In this document: piece after piece, positions 16,948 to 24,610 of the stretch
Numbering within the stretch: position 1 is the first letter of the stretch
Layout: every line of letters begins with the position of its first letter
Origin: Aeromicrobium sp. 9AM
GTDB taxonomy: Bacteria; Actinomycetota; Actinomycetes; Propionibacteriales; Nocardioidaceae
Direction: 5' to 3'
Assembly: GCF_902506105.1 (NCBI RefSeq)
Contig: NZ_LR733304.1
Location: forward strand, 952,333 to 1,016,332
Length of the DNA stretch: 64,000 bases
Notes under the pieces: generated by a model
Database searches by the model: none
What the model was told of the DNA's origin: nothing
What the model saw: the letters and a program-made list of their open reading frames with translations, nothing else
Program-made: the position numbers and the translations under genes

Positions 16948-18393
16948 TCATCGCTTGTCCGTGACCTTGTTGGAGTTGTTGTAGCCGGGCCAGCCGTGGG
17001 CGTACTTGCCGCCGGGTCCGACGAGGCGGGCGATGGTGGTCTTGGGGATGCCTGTGGCTTCGACGAGGTCTCGTTGGGACATCGGTTTGCCGTGGTCCAT
17101 GCGGGCCTTCTGGATGGCGATCCAGAGTTGGTCGGGGCCGGTGAGGGCGGCGGTCCAGGGCCAGTGGCCGCCGCGTTCGATCTTGTGGGGCCAGTCGCGT
17201 TCTTCGCGGGCTCCGCGCCAGTGGGTGAGCTTGCCATCCTTGTCGAGGTAGATGCCGATCTCGGGCCAGCGGAGCCACCCGGACCAGCCGTAGGGTTCGT
17301 GGGGTCGCTTCTTCTGGCCGGAGGGGGCTTTGGCGACGTGGGCTTCGAGGATGAGGCCGCAGTCGGTGGCTTCGCGGACCTGGTCGAGGATCATGGCGAC
17401 GGGTTTGGCGGAGGTCTCTTCGGTGGGGTCGCCGTTGGCGAGCTTGTAGATCGGGCCGATGAGGAGGAGGTCGGGTTGGACGGCGGCGGTGGTGCGGAGG
17501 AGCCATTCGCGGTCTTCGGCGGAGGTGAGGTCGATGCCGGCCATGCGGATCTCGACGCGGAGGAGGTCGGGGTCGAGGTTGGCGCCGGCTTGGATGCGCA
17601 GGGGGCGGTAGCGGCGGCGTGACTGGCGCAGGGAGTTCTCGACGTCGACGTGGAGCACGCGGACTGGGTCGATGGCTTCGCCGGTGAAGGGGTGGATGCC
17701 GGCGGCTGCGGTGATGCCGATCTGGCGGAGCAGGGTGGACTTGCCGGCGCCTTCTTCGGCGGTGAGGATGACGCGTTCCTGGTGTTCGATCAGGCCGGGG
17801 ATGACCCAGTCGTAGGCGTCTTCGTCGTCGCCGGCGAGGATGTCGTCGATTGTGGGGACGCGGATGGTGGCGTTGTGTCTGGGGCCGACGCGGGCGGAGA
17901 GGTCGTCGAGGGTCTGGAGGGTTTCCGCCATGGAGCTGTCGACGGTGTCGGGTGTGGCTGTTCTGACGAGTTGGAGGCCGCGGTTGAGTGCTTGATCGGC
18001 TTGTCGGAGGCGTGCTGCGTTGCGTACCTGGGCGGCGTAGTGCTCGGCGTTGGCGGGGGTGGGGCAGGCGTCGATGAGCTCGGGGAGGAGTCGGCCGAGC
18101 TTGGTGAGCTGGCCGGTCTCGCGGAGGTGGTTGGTGACCATGAGGTAGTCGGGTTGGACGCCGTCGCGGAGGAGGACGGTGTAGATGGCGTCCCAGATTT
18201 GCTCGTAGCGGGGGTCGTCGAAGTCGTGGGGCTCGAGGTGGTCGTGCAGTTGGGGTGCTCGGCCTGGTTCGAGGAGGAGTGCGCCGAGGAGTGCGCGTTC
18301 GGCGTCGGGGTTGTGCAGGGCTGGTGGGCGTAGCGGGGTGACGTTGTCGCCTGGTGGGGCGTCGGTGTCGGTGTAGGGGGCGTCGTCGCGCAC
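16948..18393 (-). CDS. Phage replicative DNA helicase (DnaB N-domain, RecA-like ATPase)
   Basis: This 481-residue protein starts at a GTG. Residues about 28-140 are a DnaB N-terminal domain (NPDAERALLGALLLEPG, DFDDPRYEQIWDAIY). Residues about 195-400 are a RecA/RepA-like ATPase with Walker A TAEEGAGKSTL and a Walker B-type LLLIGPIYKL. The last 60 residues contain a helix-turn-helix (SQRDLVEATGIPKTTIARL). It should open DNA at the phage origin. No separate primase is seen in the window. Confidence 0.85.
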   Translation of the reverse strand: MRDDAPYTDTDAPPGDNVTPLRPPALHNPDAERALLGALLLEPGRAPQLHDHLEPHDFDDPRYEQIWDAIYTVLLRDGVQPDYLMVTNHLRETGQLTKLGRLLPELIDACPTPANAEHYAAQVRNAARLRQADQALNRGLQLVRTATPDTVDSSMAETLQTLDDLSARVGPRHNATIRVPTIDDILAGDDEDAYDWVIPGLIEHQERVILTAEEGAGKSTLLRQIGITAAAGIHPFTGEAIDPVRVLHVDVENSLRQSRRRYRPLRIQAGANLDPDLLRVEIRMAGIDLTSAEDREWLLRTTAAVQPDLLLIGPIYKLANGDPTEETSAKPVAMILDQVREATDCGLILEAHVAKAPSGQKKRPHEPYGWSGWLRWPEIGIYLDKDGKLTHWRGAREERDWPHKIERGGHWPWTAALTGPDQLWIAIQKARMDHGKPMSQRDLVEATGIPKTTIARLVGPGGKYAHGWPGYNNSNKVTDKR

Positions 18394-18470
18394 GATGCTG
18401 TGGGTCCTCCCGGAAGGTTCGTCCCCGGGTCAGTCGTCGATGCTGACCCGGGACAGGTGCTGCGGTGCTG

Positions 18471-18890
18471 CTACTTGCTGATGAAGTCCGGGTGCTGTCC
18501 GGAGATGTGCCGGCCGAGGTTCGCGAACGTGCGGTTGCAGCAGGGGCAGACGCCGTTGCCGACACGGTTCTTGATCTTGGTGACCTGGCCTCGGGCCGCT
18601 GCCCTCTCGCGCTCGGCCTTGAGGCGCCTCTCGCGCTCCCGCTCGGCGTACTCGCGCTGGTTCTTCTCGCGGGTGCGTGTGCGCTCGAGCTCGGCCTGGA
18701 GCTTCTCGGCTTGACTGCTGCCCTTGATGTAGTGCTGCTGGTGGCCGTTCGGGCAGTAGTAGTTGCGGTGGTCCTCCTTGCGGCGGGCTCGGAAGTCGTC
18801 ACCGACGCCGAAGACGACGCCGCAGGTGATGCAGTGGTCGACTCGGAGGGCGAGGTTGATGCTGATGTCCTGGACGGTTCGGGTGGTCAT
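18471..18890 (-). CDS. Phage zinc-finger protein with coiled coil
   Basis: This 139-residue protein starts MTTRTVQDISINL at 18890; the frame upstream is not protein-like. Residues about 19-48 hold CITCGVVFGVG and YYCPNGHQQHY. A highly charged coiled coil spans about 55-105 (QREYAERERERRLKAERE). The C-terminus has CPCCNRTF with GRHISGQH, a C2H2-like finger. Two zinc modules joined by a coiled coil suggest nucleic acid binding. Confidence 0.72.
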   Translation of the reverse strand: MTTRTVQDISINLALRVDHCITCGVVFGVGDDFRARRKEDHRNYYCPNGHQQHYIKGSSQAEKLQAELERTRTREKNQREYAERERERRLKAERERAAARGQVTKIKNRVGNGVCPCCNRTFANLGRHISGQHPDFISK

Positions 18891-18925
18891 ACTGCGGTCC
18901 TTCCTGGTGGGTCGTGCTGGGTTGG

Positions 18926-19129
18926 TTATGCAGGGCCTTCGCGGGTGTCTCCGGTCCAGACCTGGCCGGAGCCGGGGCAGGGCACGGTCTGCTTGCCGAC
19001 CCGCTTGGTGTGGTCGCGGAAGACGAGCTGCCCGTTGTCGTGGACCAGGCCGGTGAGTTGGTTCTTGCCGCCGGGCACGTGGTTGGGGCATCTGGCCCAG
19101 GCGACGGACTTGAGCGGTCGCTCCTTCAC
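18926..19129 (-). CDS. Small phage protein, downstream part of a G-tract-split frame
   Basis: The 67-residue frame opens at a GTG at 19129 and contains RCPNHVPGG near residue 13 and VPCPGSGQ near residue 49, a possible zinc site. There is no clear ribosome site. Losing one base from the G10 tract at 19137-19146 joins this frame with the 31-residue frame at 19134-19229 into one protein of about 100 residues. It may thus be the C-terminal part of a frameshifted or phase-variable gene. Confidence 0.55.
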   Translation of the reverse strand: MKERPLKSVAWARCPNHVPGGKNQLTGLVHDNGQLVFRDHTKRVGKQTVPCPGSGQVWTGDTREGPA

Positions 19130-19133
19130 GCCC

Positions 19134-19229
19134 TCACCCCCCCCCCTGATCGGCCGGTGGGAAGTCCATCGGGAGCGTGTCCTGGGGGATGTCCGGGTGC
19201 CGCTTGGCGATCTTGGTCAGGTCGCTCAT
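19134..19229 (-). CDS. 31-residue frame ending at a G10 tract (upstream part of split gene)
   Basis: The ATG at 19229 overlaps the stop of the Ala-repeat gene (ATGA). The frame reads MSDLTKIAKRHPDIPQ and continues to Gly-Gly-Gly-stop where the G10 tract meets TGA. With nine G it would read on into the next gene. Either the gene is switched off in this copy, or the tract length in the assembly is wrong, or two small proteins are made. Confidence 0.5.
   Translation of the reverse strand: MSDLTKIAKRHPDIPQDTLPMDFPPADQGGG
19137..19146 (-). repeat. G10 homopolymer tract at a gene junction
   Basis: Ten C on the plus strand, so ten G in the coding direction, just before the TGA of the 31-residue frame. 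One base fewer restores an open frame across both parts. Tracts of this length are prone to slipped-strand change and to sequencing error. Confidence 0.9.
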
Positions 19230-20224
19230 GCTGCTGTGGCGTCCGGGTCGATGAGCAGGTCGAGCAGCTGGAGGGCCGCGTCCTTCTGCTCAGCAGCGAG
19301 GTCGGCGACCTGCTGGCTGATGGGGAGCGGGTGCTCCGCGTAGTAGGCCTTCGCGGCCTTGTACGCCGCGGAGTAGGTCTTGCCCCACGGATCGCTGTAG
19401 CCCTCAGCGTCAGCGTCAGCGTCAGCGGCAGCGTCAGCGGCAGCGTCAGCGGCAGCGTCAGCGGCAGCGTCAGCGACAGCGGCAGCGACAGCGGCAGCGA
19501 CAGCGGCAGCGACAGCGGCAGCGGCAGCGGCAGCGACAGCGGCAGCGTCAGCGACAGCGGCAGCGACAGCGTCAGCGGCAGCGTCAGCGGCAGCGGCAGC
19601 GACAGCGACAGCGTCAGCGACAGCGGCAGCGGCAGCGACAGCGGCAGCGTCAGCGGCAGCGTCAGCGGCAGCGACAGCGGCAGCGACAGCGGCAGCGACA
19701 GCAGGCTGCTTCGTCTTTGCCAGTTCTTCCATGACTCGGGCCTTGACGATCGTGCGCAGCTCGCCGCGACGCTTGCTGCGCAGCGCCCAGGCCGCGTCGG
19801 AGGCCACACGGATCAGCCGGCGAACCTCGTCCATGTCAGACAGGTCGACGGCCTCGAGCGCGTCAGCCTCCTTGTCGAGCTTGGCCAGTCGCAGCCAGGG
19901 GGCGAGGAGCTTCTTGGTGGCCCACTCGGCTGCGATGCGTTCGCGCAGGGAGTCCTTGCCGTCGCCGCCTGTGCCGATGGTGCGGAGTAGGTAGGGCTTG
20001 AGGGTCTGGCGCTTCTCGACGTCCCATCGGTCGTTGAGGGCGATGAGGTAGCGGCGCAGGAACGGCGAGGCGCAGTCGGGTGCGTCGGTGTGACCTTCGT
20101 CTGCGAGCCAGGCGACGACCTCCATGGCGCAGTGGCCGTCGTCGAAGTTCTTGTGTGAACCGTGGTCGAGGAGGAGCTGGTCGAAGATGGCCAGCTTCTC
20201 GGGCTTGATCTGGATCGTGGTCAT
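19226..20224 (-). CDS. Phage Ala-rich dipeptide-repeat protein
   Basis: This 332-residue protein starts at 20224 with an AAGGAAGG site; an alternative ATG at 20251 overlaps the upstream stop. Residues 1-170 (EKLAIFDQLLLDHGSHKNF, HCAMEVVAWLADEGHTDAP) resemble a family of actinobacterial and phage proteins of unknown function that often carry Ala repeats. Residues about 174-273 are Ala followed by Ala, Val or Asp in 50 dipeptides. The C-terminal 55 residues (DPWGKTYSAAYKAAKAYYAEH) are helical. Function unknown. Confidence 0.75.
   Translation of the reverse strand: MTTIQIKPEKLAIFDQLLLDHGSHKNFDDGHCAMEVVAWLADEGHTDAPDCASPFLRRYLIALNDRWDVEKRQTLKPYLLRTIGTGGDGKDSLRERIAAEWATKKLLAPWLRLAKLDKEADALEAVDLSDMDEVRRLIRVASDAAWALRSKRRGELRTIVKARVMEELAKTKQPAVAAAVAAAVAAADAAADAAAVAAAAAVADAVAVAAAAADAAADAVAAAVADAAAVAAAAAAAVAAAVAAAVAAAVADAAADAAADAAADAAADADADAEGYSDPWGKTYSAAYKAAKAYYAEHPLPISQQVADLAAEQKDAALQLLDLLIDPDATAA
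19404..19703. repeat. Hexanucleotide tandem repeat AGCGNC, about 50 copies
   Basis: The plus-strand unit is AGCG followed by G, T or A and then C. In the coding frame each unit gives Ala plus Ala, Val or Asp. The unit has no stop in any frame on either strand, which leaves long spurious open frames here. Such a repeat is likely to vary in copy number between strains. Confidence 0.9.
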
Positions 20225-20247
20225 GGTGTTCCTTCCTTGTGGGTGGG

Positions 20248-20481
20248 TCATGCGGTTACGCGGCTTTCGATCTGGTGGCGATCGCGGATCTTGGCGACCG
20301 CACTGCTGGTGAGGTCGAGGAGGTCACCGATCTGCGAGTCGGACAGGCCGCGTGGTGCCAGCAGCTCGACCGCGGTGCGGCGCTCGAGGTAGTTGAGCTG
20401 GACGGTCTTGTCGCCGTCGATGCGGCGCTGCACCGCGACCTCGTCGACCTCGACACGGGGCGTGTTACGAAGCGGCTGCAT
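20248..20481 (-). CDS. Small phage helix-turn-helix protein
   Basis: The 77-residue product starts at 20481. Residues about 11-72 (VDEVAVQRRIDGDKTVQLN then AVELLAPRGLSDSQIGDLL and LTSSAVAKIRDRHQ) form an HTH of the kind found in small actinophage regulators. It shares the EVAVQR..GD.TV pattern with the C-terminus of the protein at 21211-21975. It begins inside the end of the ParB-like gene, 7 bases downstream of a G10 tract. Confidence 0.7.
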   Translation of the reverse strand: MQPLRNTPRVEVDEVAVQRRIDGDKTVQLNYLERRTAVELLAPRGLSDSQIGDLLDLTSSAVAKIRDRHQIESRVTA

Positions 20482-21214
20482 GTGAGACCCCCCCCCCGAT
20501 TCCTTGGGATTCGTCACGGATGGCCTGCTCCCAGCACTGACCGCACCCGACGGCGCCGAGCTTCGGGCGGGTGGAGTGGTCGCACTGGTCGCGCACCACG
20601 GCGGCGAGCGGGTGGGACCTGGTGAAGTACGGCGGCTCTACCTGGATCGGGCGGCCGCGTGTCGGTGTGTCCATGCGCTCGCGGCTCGCGGCGCGCTCCT
20701 TGCGGACGGCCTCCTGCGCGGCGCCGGCGGTGAGCTCGCCAGCACGGACGGCCTCGATCGTCTGCTCGTCGAGCTCGGTGATCAGCAACAGCGCGTTGAC
20801 GGTGGAGGCGTGCATGCCGGTCGTGCGTGCGATCTCTGCCTGGGTGAGGCCCAGGTCGATGAGTTCGCGCAACGCTTCGGCCTTCTCGACGGGTCCGAGG
20901 TTGGTGCGTTGGCAGTTCTCGACGAGCATGAGCGAGAGGTGGTCGGCGAGGTGGCCGACGTCGTGGCGGATGATGCACGGCACCTGCGCGAGGCCAACCC
21001 GCTCGGCTGCCTTGGCGCGGCGGTGGCCGGCGAGGATGAGCCACTGGCCGATCCGGTTGGGGCGCTGCGTGACGACGATCGGCTGAACCAGGCCGTTCTG
21101 GCGGATGGACGCGGCCAGCTCGGAGATGTCGCCGATCTGCTTGCGCACGTTGTTCGGGTGGGGGACGAGCTGCGCGAGGGGCAGCATGGTGGCGGTTTGC
21201 CTGGGGATGCTCAT
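20465..21214 (-). CDS. ParB-like nuclease/partition-domain protein
   Basis: This 249-residue protein has a ParB N-terminal domain (residues about 12-105: LAQLVPHPNNVRKQ, SIRQNGLVQPIVV, LAGHRRAKAAERVG, VENCQRTNLGPVEKA). An HTH (GLTQAEIARTTGMHASTVN) follows at about 122-142. The C-terminus has CGQCWEQAIRDES, and the last codons cross a G10 tract. Phage ParB-like proteins may act in partition or as regulators or nucleases; which applies here is unknown. The start overlaps the upstream stop (ATGA). Confidence 0.85.
   Translation of the reverse strand: MSIPRQTATMLPLAQLVPHPNNVRKQIGDISELAASIRQNGLVQPIVVTQRPNRIGQWLILAGHRRAKAAERVGLAQVPCIIRHDVGHLADHLSLMLVENCQRTNLGPVEKAEALRELIDLGLTQAEIARTTGMHASTVNALLLITELDEQTIEAVRAGELTAGAAQEAVRKERAASRERMDTPTRGRPIQVEPPYFTRSHPLAAVVRDQCDHSTRPKLGAVGCGQCWEQAIRDESQGIGGGVSHAAAS
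20488..20497 (-). repeat. G10 homopolymer tract at the ParB-like/HTH junction
   Basis: Ten G in the coding direction inside the last 11 codons of the ParB-like gene and just before the HTH gene's ATG. Loss of one base would fuse the two reading frames. The tract may also weakly serve as part of the HTH gene's ribosome site. Confidence 0.9.
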
Positions 21215-21975
21215 GCCGACTCCTTGTCGCGGTAGCGGTGGGCGTTGATTCCGGTGACGCGCTCGAGCTCGTTGAGGGGGCGGCCCTGCGCTTCCCACCG
21301 GCGGGCGATTTCTTCGCGTTCGGGCTTGGTGAGGGCGACGGTCCGGTCGCCGTTCATGGCGCGCTGGACGGCTACCTCGTCGAGCTCGCGCAGGGTGTGC
21401 GGCAGCTCGTCGAGGACGGTGGGTGCTTCGTCGTTGTCGATGTCGTCCCAGCCGAGCGGGGGGACGTAGCCGAGGCGGGCTGCGCGGCCGCGGGTGAGGT
21501 GGGATGGGCCGGGTGTCATCGACAGCTCGTCGTACATCCGCTCGATCGCCTCGTGGGTGGTGAGGGTGATCCACCTGCCGCGCTGGTGCATCATGACGGC
21601 GGTCCTGATGCCGGTGTGTTCGGTCATGGAGGCGTGGGTCCAGCCGAGGGCGAGGAGTGCCTGGATACGGCGTACGGCGCCGACCTTGGGCACGAACGGT
21701 TCGGTGGTGCCGGGGGTGTTCTCGCGGGTCACACCTGGCTGCACGGCACGGATGGCGGCGATCGTGGCGTGACGGGCCTTGACTTGGCCGTGGTGGATCG
21801 TGTGGACAGCCTGGACTGAGACGCCCGCGGCCGCGGCGATCGCACGCAGCGACATGCCCTGGCCGAGGCAGGTGGCGATGTGGAGGCGTGCGGGGGTGGC
21901 GTCGGCGAGCCGGAGCTTCCCGTGCGATCGGTCGTAGCGCCAGCGCTTCATGTAGCGGGGGTCTTGGCTGCCCAT
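21211..21975 (-). CDS. Phage DNA-binding protein with multiple HTH segments
   Basis: The 254-residue protein starts at 21975, overlapping the resolvase stop (TGATG). Residues about 28-68 hold an HTH (GQGMSLRAIAAAAGVSVQAV then HTIHHGQ), and a second HTH-like region lies at about 98-145 (RRIQALLALGWTHASMTEH). The last 60 residues share a domain with the small HTH protein at 20248-20481 (LDEVAVQRAMNGDRTVALT). It is probably a phage regulator or an origin-binding protein. Confidence 0.68.
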   Translation of the reverse strand: MGSQDPRYMKRWRYDRSHGKLRLADATPARLHIATCLGQGMSLRAIAAAAGVSVQAVHTIHHGQVKARHATIAAIRAVQPGVTRENTPGTTEPFVPKVGAVRRIQALLALGWTHASMTEHTGIRTAVMMHQRGRWITLTTHEAIERMYDELSMTPGPSHLTRGRAARLGYVPPLGWDDIDNDEAPTVLDELPHTLRELDEVAVQRAMNGDRTVALTKPEREEIARRWEAQGRPLNELERVTGINAHRYRDKESA

Positions 21976-22502
21976 CAGAACGGCGCTCCGCTCTCGGCGA
22001 GCGCGCGTGTGTCGGCGGCGTAGACGGCCAGGGCGTACGCCTGCCAGACGTCCTTCGCGAAGCCGTAGAACCAGCCAGGCTGGGCCTTGGTGCCCTTGCC
22101 GTGGTTGGTGGCGTCGGGGGCAAAGCGGTCGACGAGGGCCTGGGTGATGTTGGAGTCCTTGGCCCGGGCGGAGTGGCAATGGTGCATCTTCACCGGGTGG
22201 CGCTTGATCAGCTGGGGGAAGACGCGGCCGCTGCCGTCGAAGTGGCGGGCGGACTCGACGAACCGGCCGATCCAGACGCAGGTCTCGAAGACGTCGGCGC
22301 CGACGGACATGCCGTAGCTGGCGATCATCTCGATGACGATGTGGTCGGCGGTGAGGTAGTCGTCGGCCATGCCGTCGAGCAGCATGCGGCGGAGCTCGAC
22401 GTTGGGGGTCTTGCCGAAGCGGAGGGGCTTGCAGGTGGTGGCGTCGATCAGGGTCCAGCCGGACTCGGTGTTGCCGGGGTCGATCGCGAGGACGGTGCTC
22501 AC
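21975..22502 (-). CDS. RuvC-like Holliday junction resolvase
   Basis: The 175-residue protein starts at a GTG with GGAGG at 7 bases. Conserved points are LAIDPGNTESGW (Asp8), HIVIEMIASYG (Glu58) and KDVWQAYALAVY (Asp151), matching the acidic residues of the RuvC family fold. It should resolve branched DNA during phage replication or before packaging. Confidence 0.82.
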   Translation of the reverse strand: MSTVLAIDPGNTESGWTLIDATTCKPLRFGKTPNVELRRMLLDGMADDYLTADHIVIEMIASYGMSVGADVFETCVWIGRFVESARHFDGSGRVFPQLIKRHPVKMHHCHSARAKDSNITQALVDRFAPDATNHGKGTKAQPGWFYGFAKDVWQAYALAVYAADTRALAESGAPF

Positions 22503-22591
22503 AGTTGGCCTCCTTCGCGGAGGTCGCGGCAGACGAGGCCAACGGCGGTCCAGAGGACGGTCGCGGCACCGGCAACGAGCAGGGCGGTCAT
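22499..22591 (-). CDS. 30-residue membrane microprotein
   Basis: The frame reads MTALLVAGAATVLWTAVGLV then CRDLREGGQL and ends in a TGA overlapping the resolvase GTG start. A single membrane helix is predicted from the hydrophobic first 20 residues. The AGGAGG of the resolvase lies inside its end. Only the overlap and codon use argue for it. Confidence 0.45.
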   Translation of the reverse strand: MTALLVAGAATVLWTAVGLVCRDLREGGQL

Positions 22592-22665
22592 GTTGGCTTC
22601 TTTCGTGGAGGACGGGTGGGGCGCCGGCCAGGGGGTTGAAACCGGCGCCCCACGATGGGGGTGCG

Positions 22666-23598
22666 TCAGAGACGCTTGAGCAGCCGCAGGGTGCCGAGGC
22701 CGGCGACGACCATGAGGGCGCCGAGTACGGCGACACCGCCAGCGGGTGCACCGGTGTCGGGCAGCGTGTCCTCGGACAGCGCAGCCGGCGTGCCGATGCC
22801 CTTGTCAGTCGGCTTGTGGTCGACCGGGTTGCACTCGGCTGCGGTCTTCAACGCCGGGTACGTGTGCCAGAACGTGTCCTGGCCAACGACCTCGTAACCG
22901 TCCTTCGCGATCGCGGTCAGGCCGATCTTGGGCCAGATGTCCTCGCGCGGCTCGACCCGCTGCCACTCGATGCCCTCGATGGTGGGCACCGTGTAGTCCT
23001 GGACGTTGTTGTCGCAGGTCGGGTCGATGAACATCGGCGCGGCCGCGGTGACCGGCTTGTCGCAGGCCGGGCCCGTGAAGACCTTGCTGTAGTAGCCGTG
23101 CGGTGACAGCTGCGCGTCGTCGGCCGGGCTGTTCAGCACGTCGAGGCTGGCGAGGTAGTCCTCGTCGTCCTGGCTCTCGATCCAGTACAGGTCGCGCTGG
23201 ATCTCGATGACCTTGCCGCAGGTGGGCGCCGGTGTGCACGTCGAGCTGCGGGTCTGGGGCCATTCGTACGTGCCCTCGACGCCGTCGGACTTGTCCATCG
23301 TCCAGCAGATCTCGACCTCGTACTTCTCGAACTCGGGCGGCGTGGTGGTCGTGAGGGTCTTCGGCTGCTTGGTGTCGACCTTGGCGATCGGCTCGGCAGG
23401 CGGGGGTGTCTCCTCGACGACAGGGGCCGTCGGCTCGACGACAGGTTCTGTCGTGACCGGCTCGGGGGCTGGTGCGTCCACCACCGTCTCGGCGACCTGG
23501 GTCACGTCCTCCGCGGGTGGTGGTGTCTCGGCCGACGCGGGCGTGGCGAGGAACACGGTTCCAGCCAGGAGCGCGAGGACCATCAGGATCCGCTTCAT
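22666..23598 (-). CDS. Prophage-encoded LPXTG cell-wall-anchored surface protein
   Basis: This 310-residue protein starts at 23598 with an AAGGA site. It has a signal peptide (MKRILMVLALLAGTVFLATP, cleavage likely after ASA), a Pro/Val/Glu-rich stalk over about residues 28-85, and a folded region with eight or more Cys. The C-terminus has LPDTG (residues 279-283), a hydrophobic stretch and a basic tail (LLKRL): the complete sortase signal. It should be displayed on the lysogen's surface. It is not a virion gene by position and may be a lysogenic conversion factor. Confidence 0.85.
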   Translation of the reverse strand: MKRILMVLALLAGTVFLATPASAETPPPAEDVTQVAETVVDAPAPEPVTTEPVVEPTAPVVEETPPPAEPIAKVDTKQPKTLTTTTPPEFEKYEVEICWTMDKSDGVEGTYEWPQTRSSTCTPAPTCGKVIEIQRDLYWIESQDDEDYLASLDVLNSPADDAQLSPHGYYSKVFTGPACDKPVTAAAPMFIDPTCDNNVQDYTVPTIEGIEWQRVEPREDIWPKIGLTAIAKDGYEVVGQDTFWHTYPALKTAAECNPVDHKPTDKGIGTPAALSEDTLPDTGAPAGGVAVLGALMVVAGLGTLRLLKRL

Positions 23599-23657
23599 GG
23601 TTTTCCTTTCGTGCCGGCGACCGGAGTGGGCGCCGGAGAATGTGGGGTGCTGGATGG

Positions 23658-24407
23658 TCATGCGGTCACCGCTTGCAGCTGCGTGTGCAGCGGCCAGCCG
23701 CCGTCGACGCCGTCGTGCTCGATGCCGTTCTTGTCGAAGTACTCGCGCAACGAGTGGCACATCTCGCGGCGCCAGGTCTTCTGCAGCTGGTGAAGGGCCC
23801 CGGGGCCCATGTCGCCGAGGTAGGCGTCGGAGTCGGCGATCGCGCGCGCCAGGCCGACCGCGCCGAGTGCGTCAGCGGTGGCGTCGTGGGTCTCGGTGAA
23901 CGGGACCTTGTACCACTCGCACAGGGCCGGCAGGGTGAACTTGCGGCCCTTGACGAAGCGATGGTTCTTGATCGTGTCGACGCCCTTGCCGAGGACCATG
24001 GGGTCGATGACTGAGCGCCAGTTCTCGTGCGACGTGAGCCGCTCGGCGAGGGGTGTCAAGTCGTGCCGGCGGCACTCGGCCTCGAGCATGGACAGGTCGA
24101 ACGCGGCGTTGAACGCAACCAGGGGGAGACGCTGGTTCAGGACCCAGGTGACGTAGTGGGCGATCTGTTCGATCGCCTCGGCGGGTGCCATGCCTTCGGC
24201 GGCCATGTCGTCGGTGATGCCGTGGACATTGGTGGCGGTCTCTGGGATGGGGACGCCCGGGTTGACGAGCCACTGCTTGGAGTTGGGCGACCCTGCACCC
24301 TCGGGCACGACCTGGGTGATCGTCGAGGTGACGATGCGGTCCGTGAAGACGTCGACGCCAGTTGATTCGACGTCAAAGCCGTACATGGTCTGCGCCGCCC
24401 AGCTCAT
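23658..24407 (-). CDS. DnaQ-like 3'-5' exonuclease (DEDD family)
   Basis: The 249-residue protein starts at 24407, overlapping the upstream stop (ATGA). Exo I is YGFDVESTGVD (Asp12, Glu14), Exo II is around LVAFNAAFDLSML, and Exo III is THDATADALGAVGLARA. NVHGITDDM between them is typical of the polymerase III epsilon family. A role in phage replication or nucleotide recycling is likely. Confidence 0.85.
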   Translation of the reverse strand: MSWAAQTMYGFDVESTGVDVFTDRIVTSTITQVVPEGAGSPNSKQWLVNPGVPIPETATNVHGITDDMAAEGMAPAEAIEQIAHYVTWVLNQRLPLVAFNAAFDLSMLEAECRRHDLTPLAERLTSHENWRSVIDPMVLGKGVDTIKNHRFVKGRKFTLPALCEWYKVPFTETHDATADALGAVGLARAIADSDAYLGDMGPGALHQLQKTWRREMCHSLREYFDKNGIEHDGVDGGWPLHTQLQAVTA

Positions 24408-24610
24408 ACGATCACCTGCGCGACGTGGGGGAAGCCGTACGTGCAGGACAGGCACGCGCAGTGCTTCGGCTGGTGCGGGGTGCCGTTGCGGCGGGCCACG
24501 TTCAGCGTGTGCGTGAGCGGTGAGTCCTTCGGGTAGGAGTGCTGGGGCTCAGCCAGGCCGAGGTCCTTGACGACCTGCTCGAACTGCTCGTCGACGGACG
24601 GCGCGGTCAT
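24404..24610 (-). CDS. Small phage protein, 68 residues
   Basis: This gene overlaps both neighbours (TGATG upstream and ATGA downstream). The product has TAPSVDEQFEQVVKDLGL at the start and KHCACLSCTYG near residue 48, a Cys cluster. No family is recognised. Confidence 0.6.
   Translation of the reverse strand: MTAPSVDEQFEQVVKDLGLAEPQHSYPKDSPLTHTLNVARRNGTPHQPKHCACLSCTYGFPHVAQVIV

Noticed and set aside
19404..19703. Possible CRISPR array or non-coding repeat
   Set aside because: The unit is 6 bases with no spacers and codes for dipeptides in frame with a protein; long open frames in the other frames come from the unit lacking stops.
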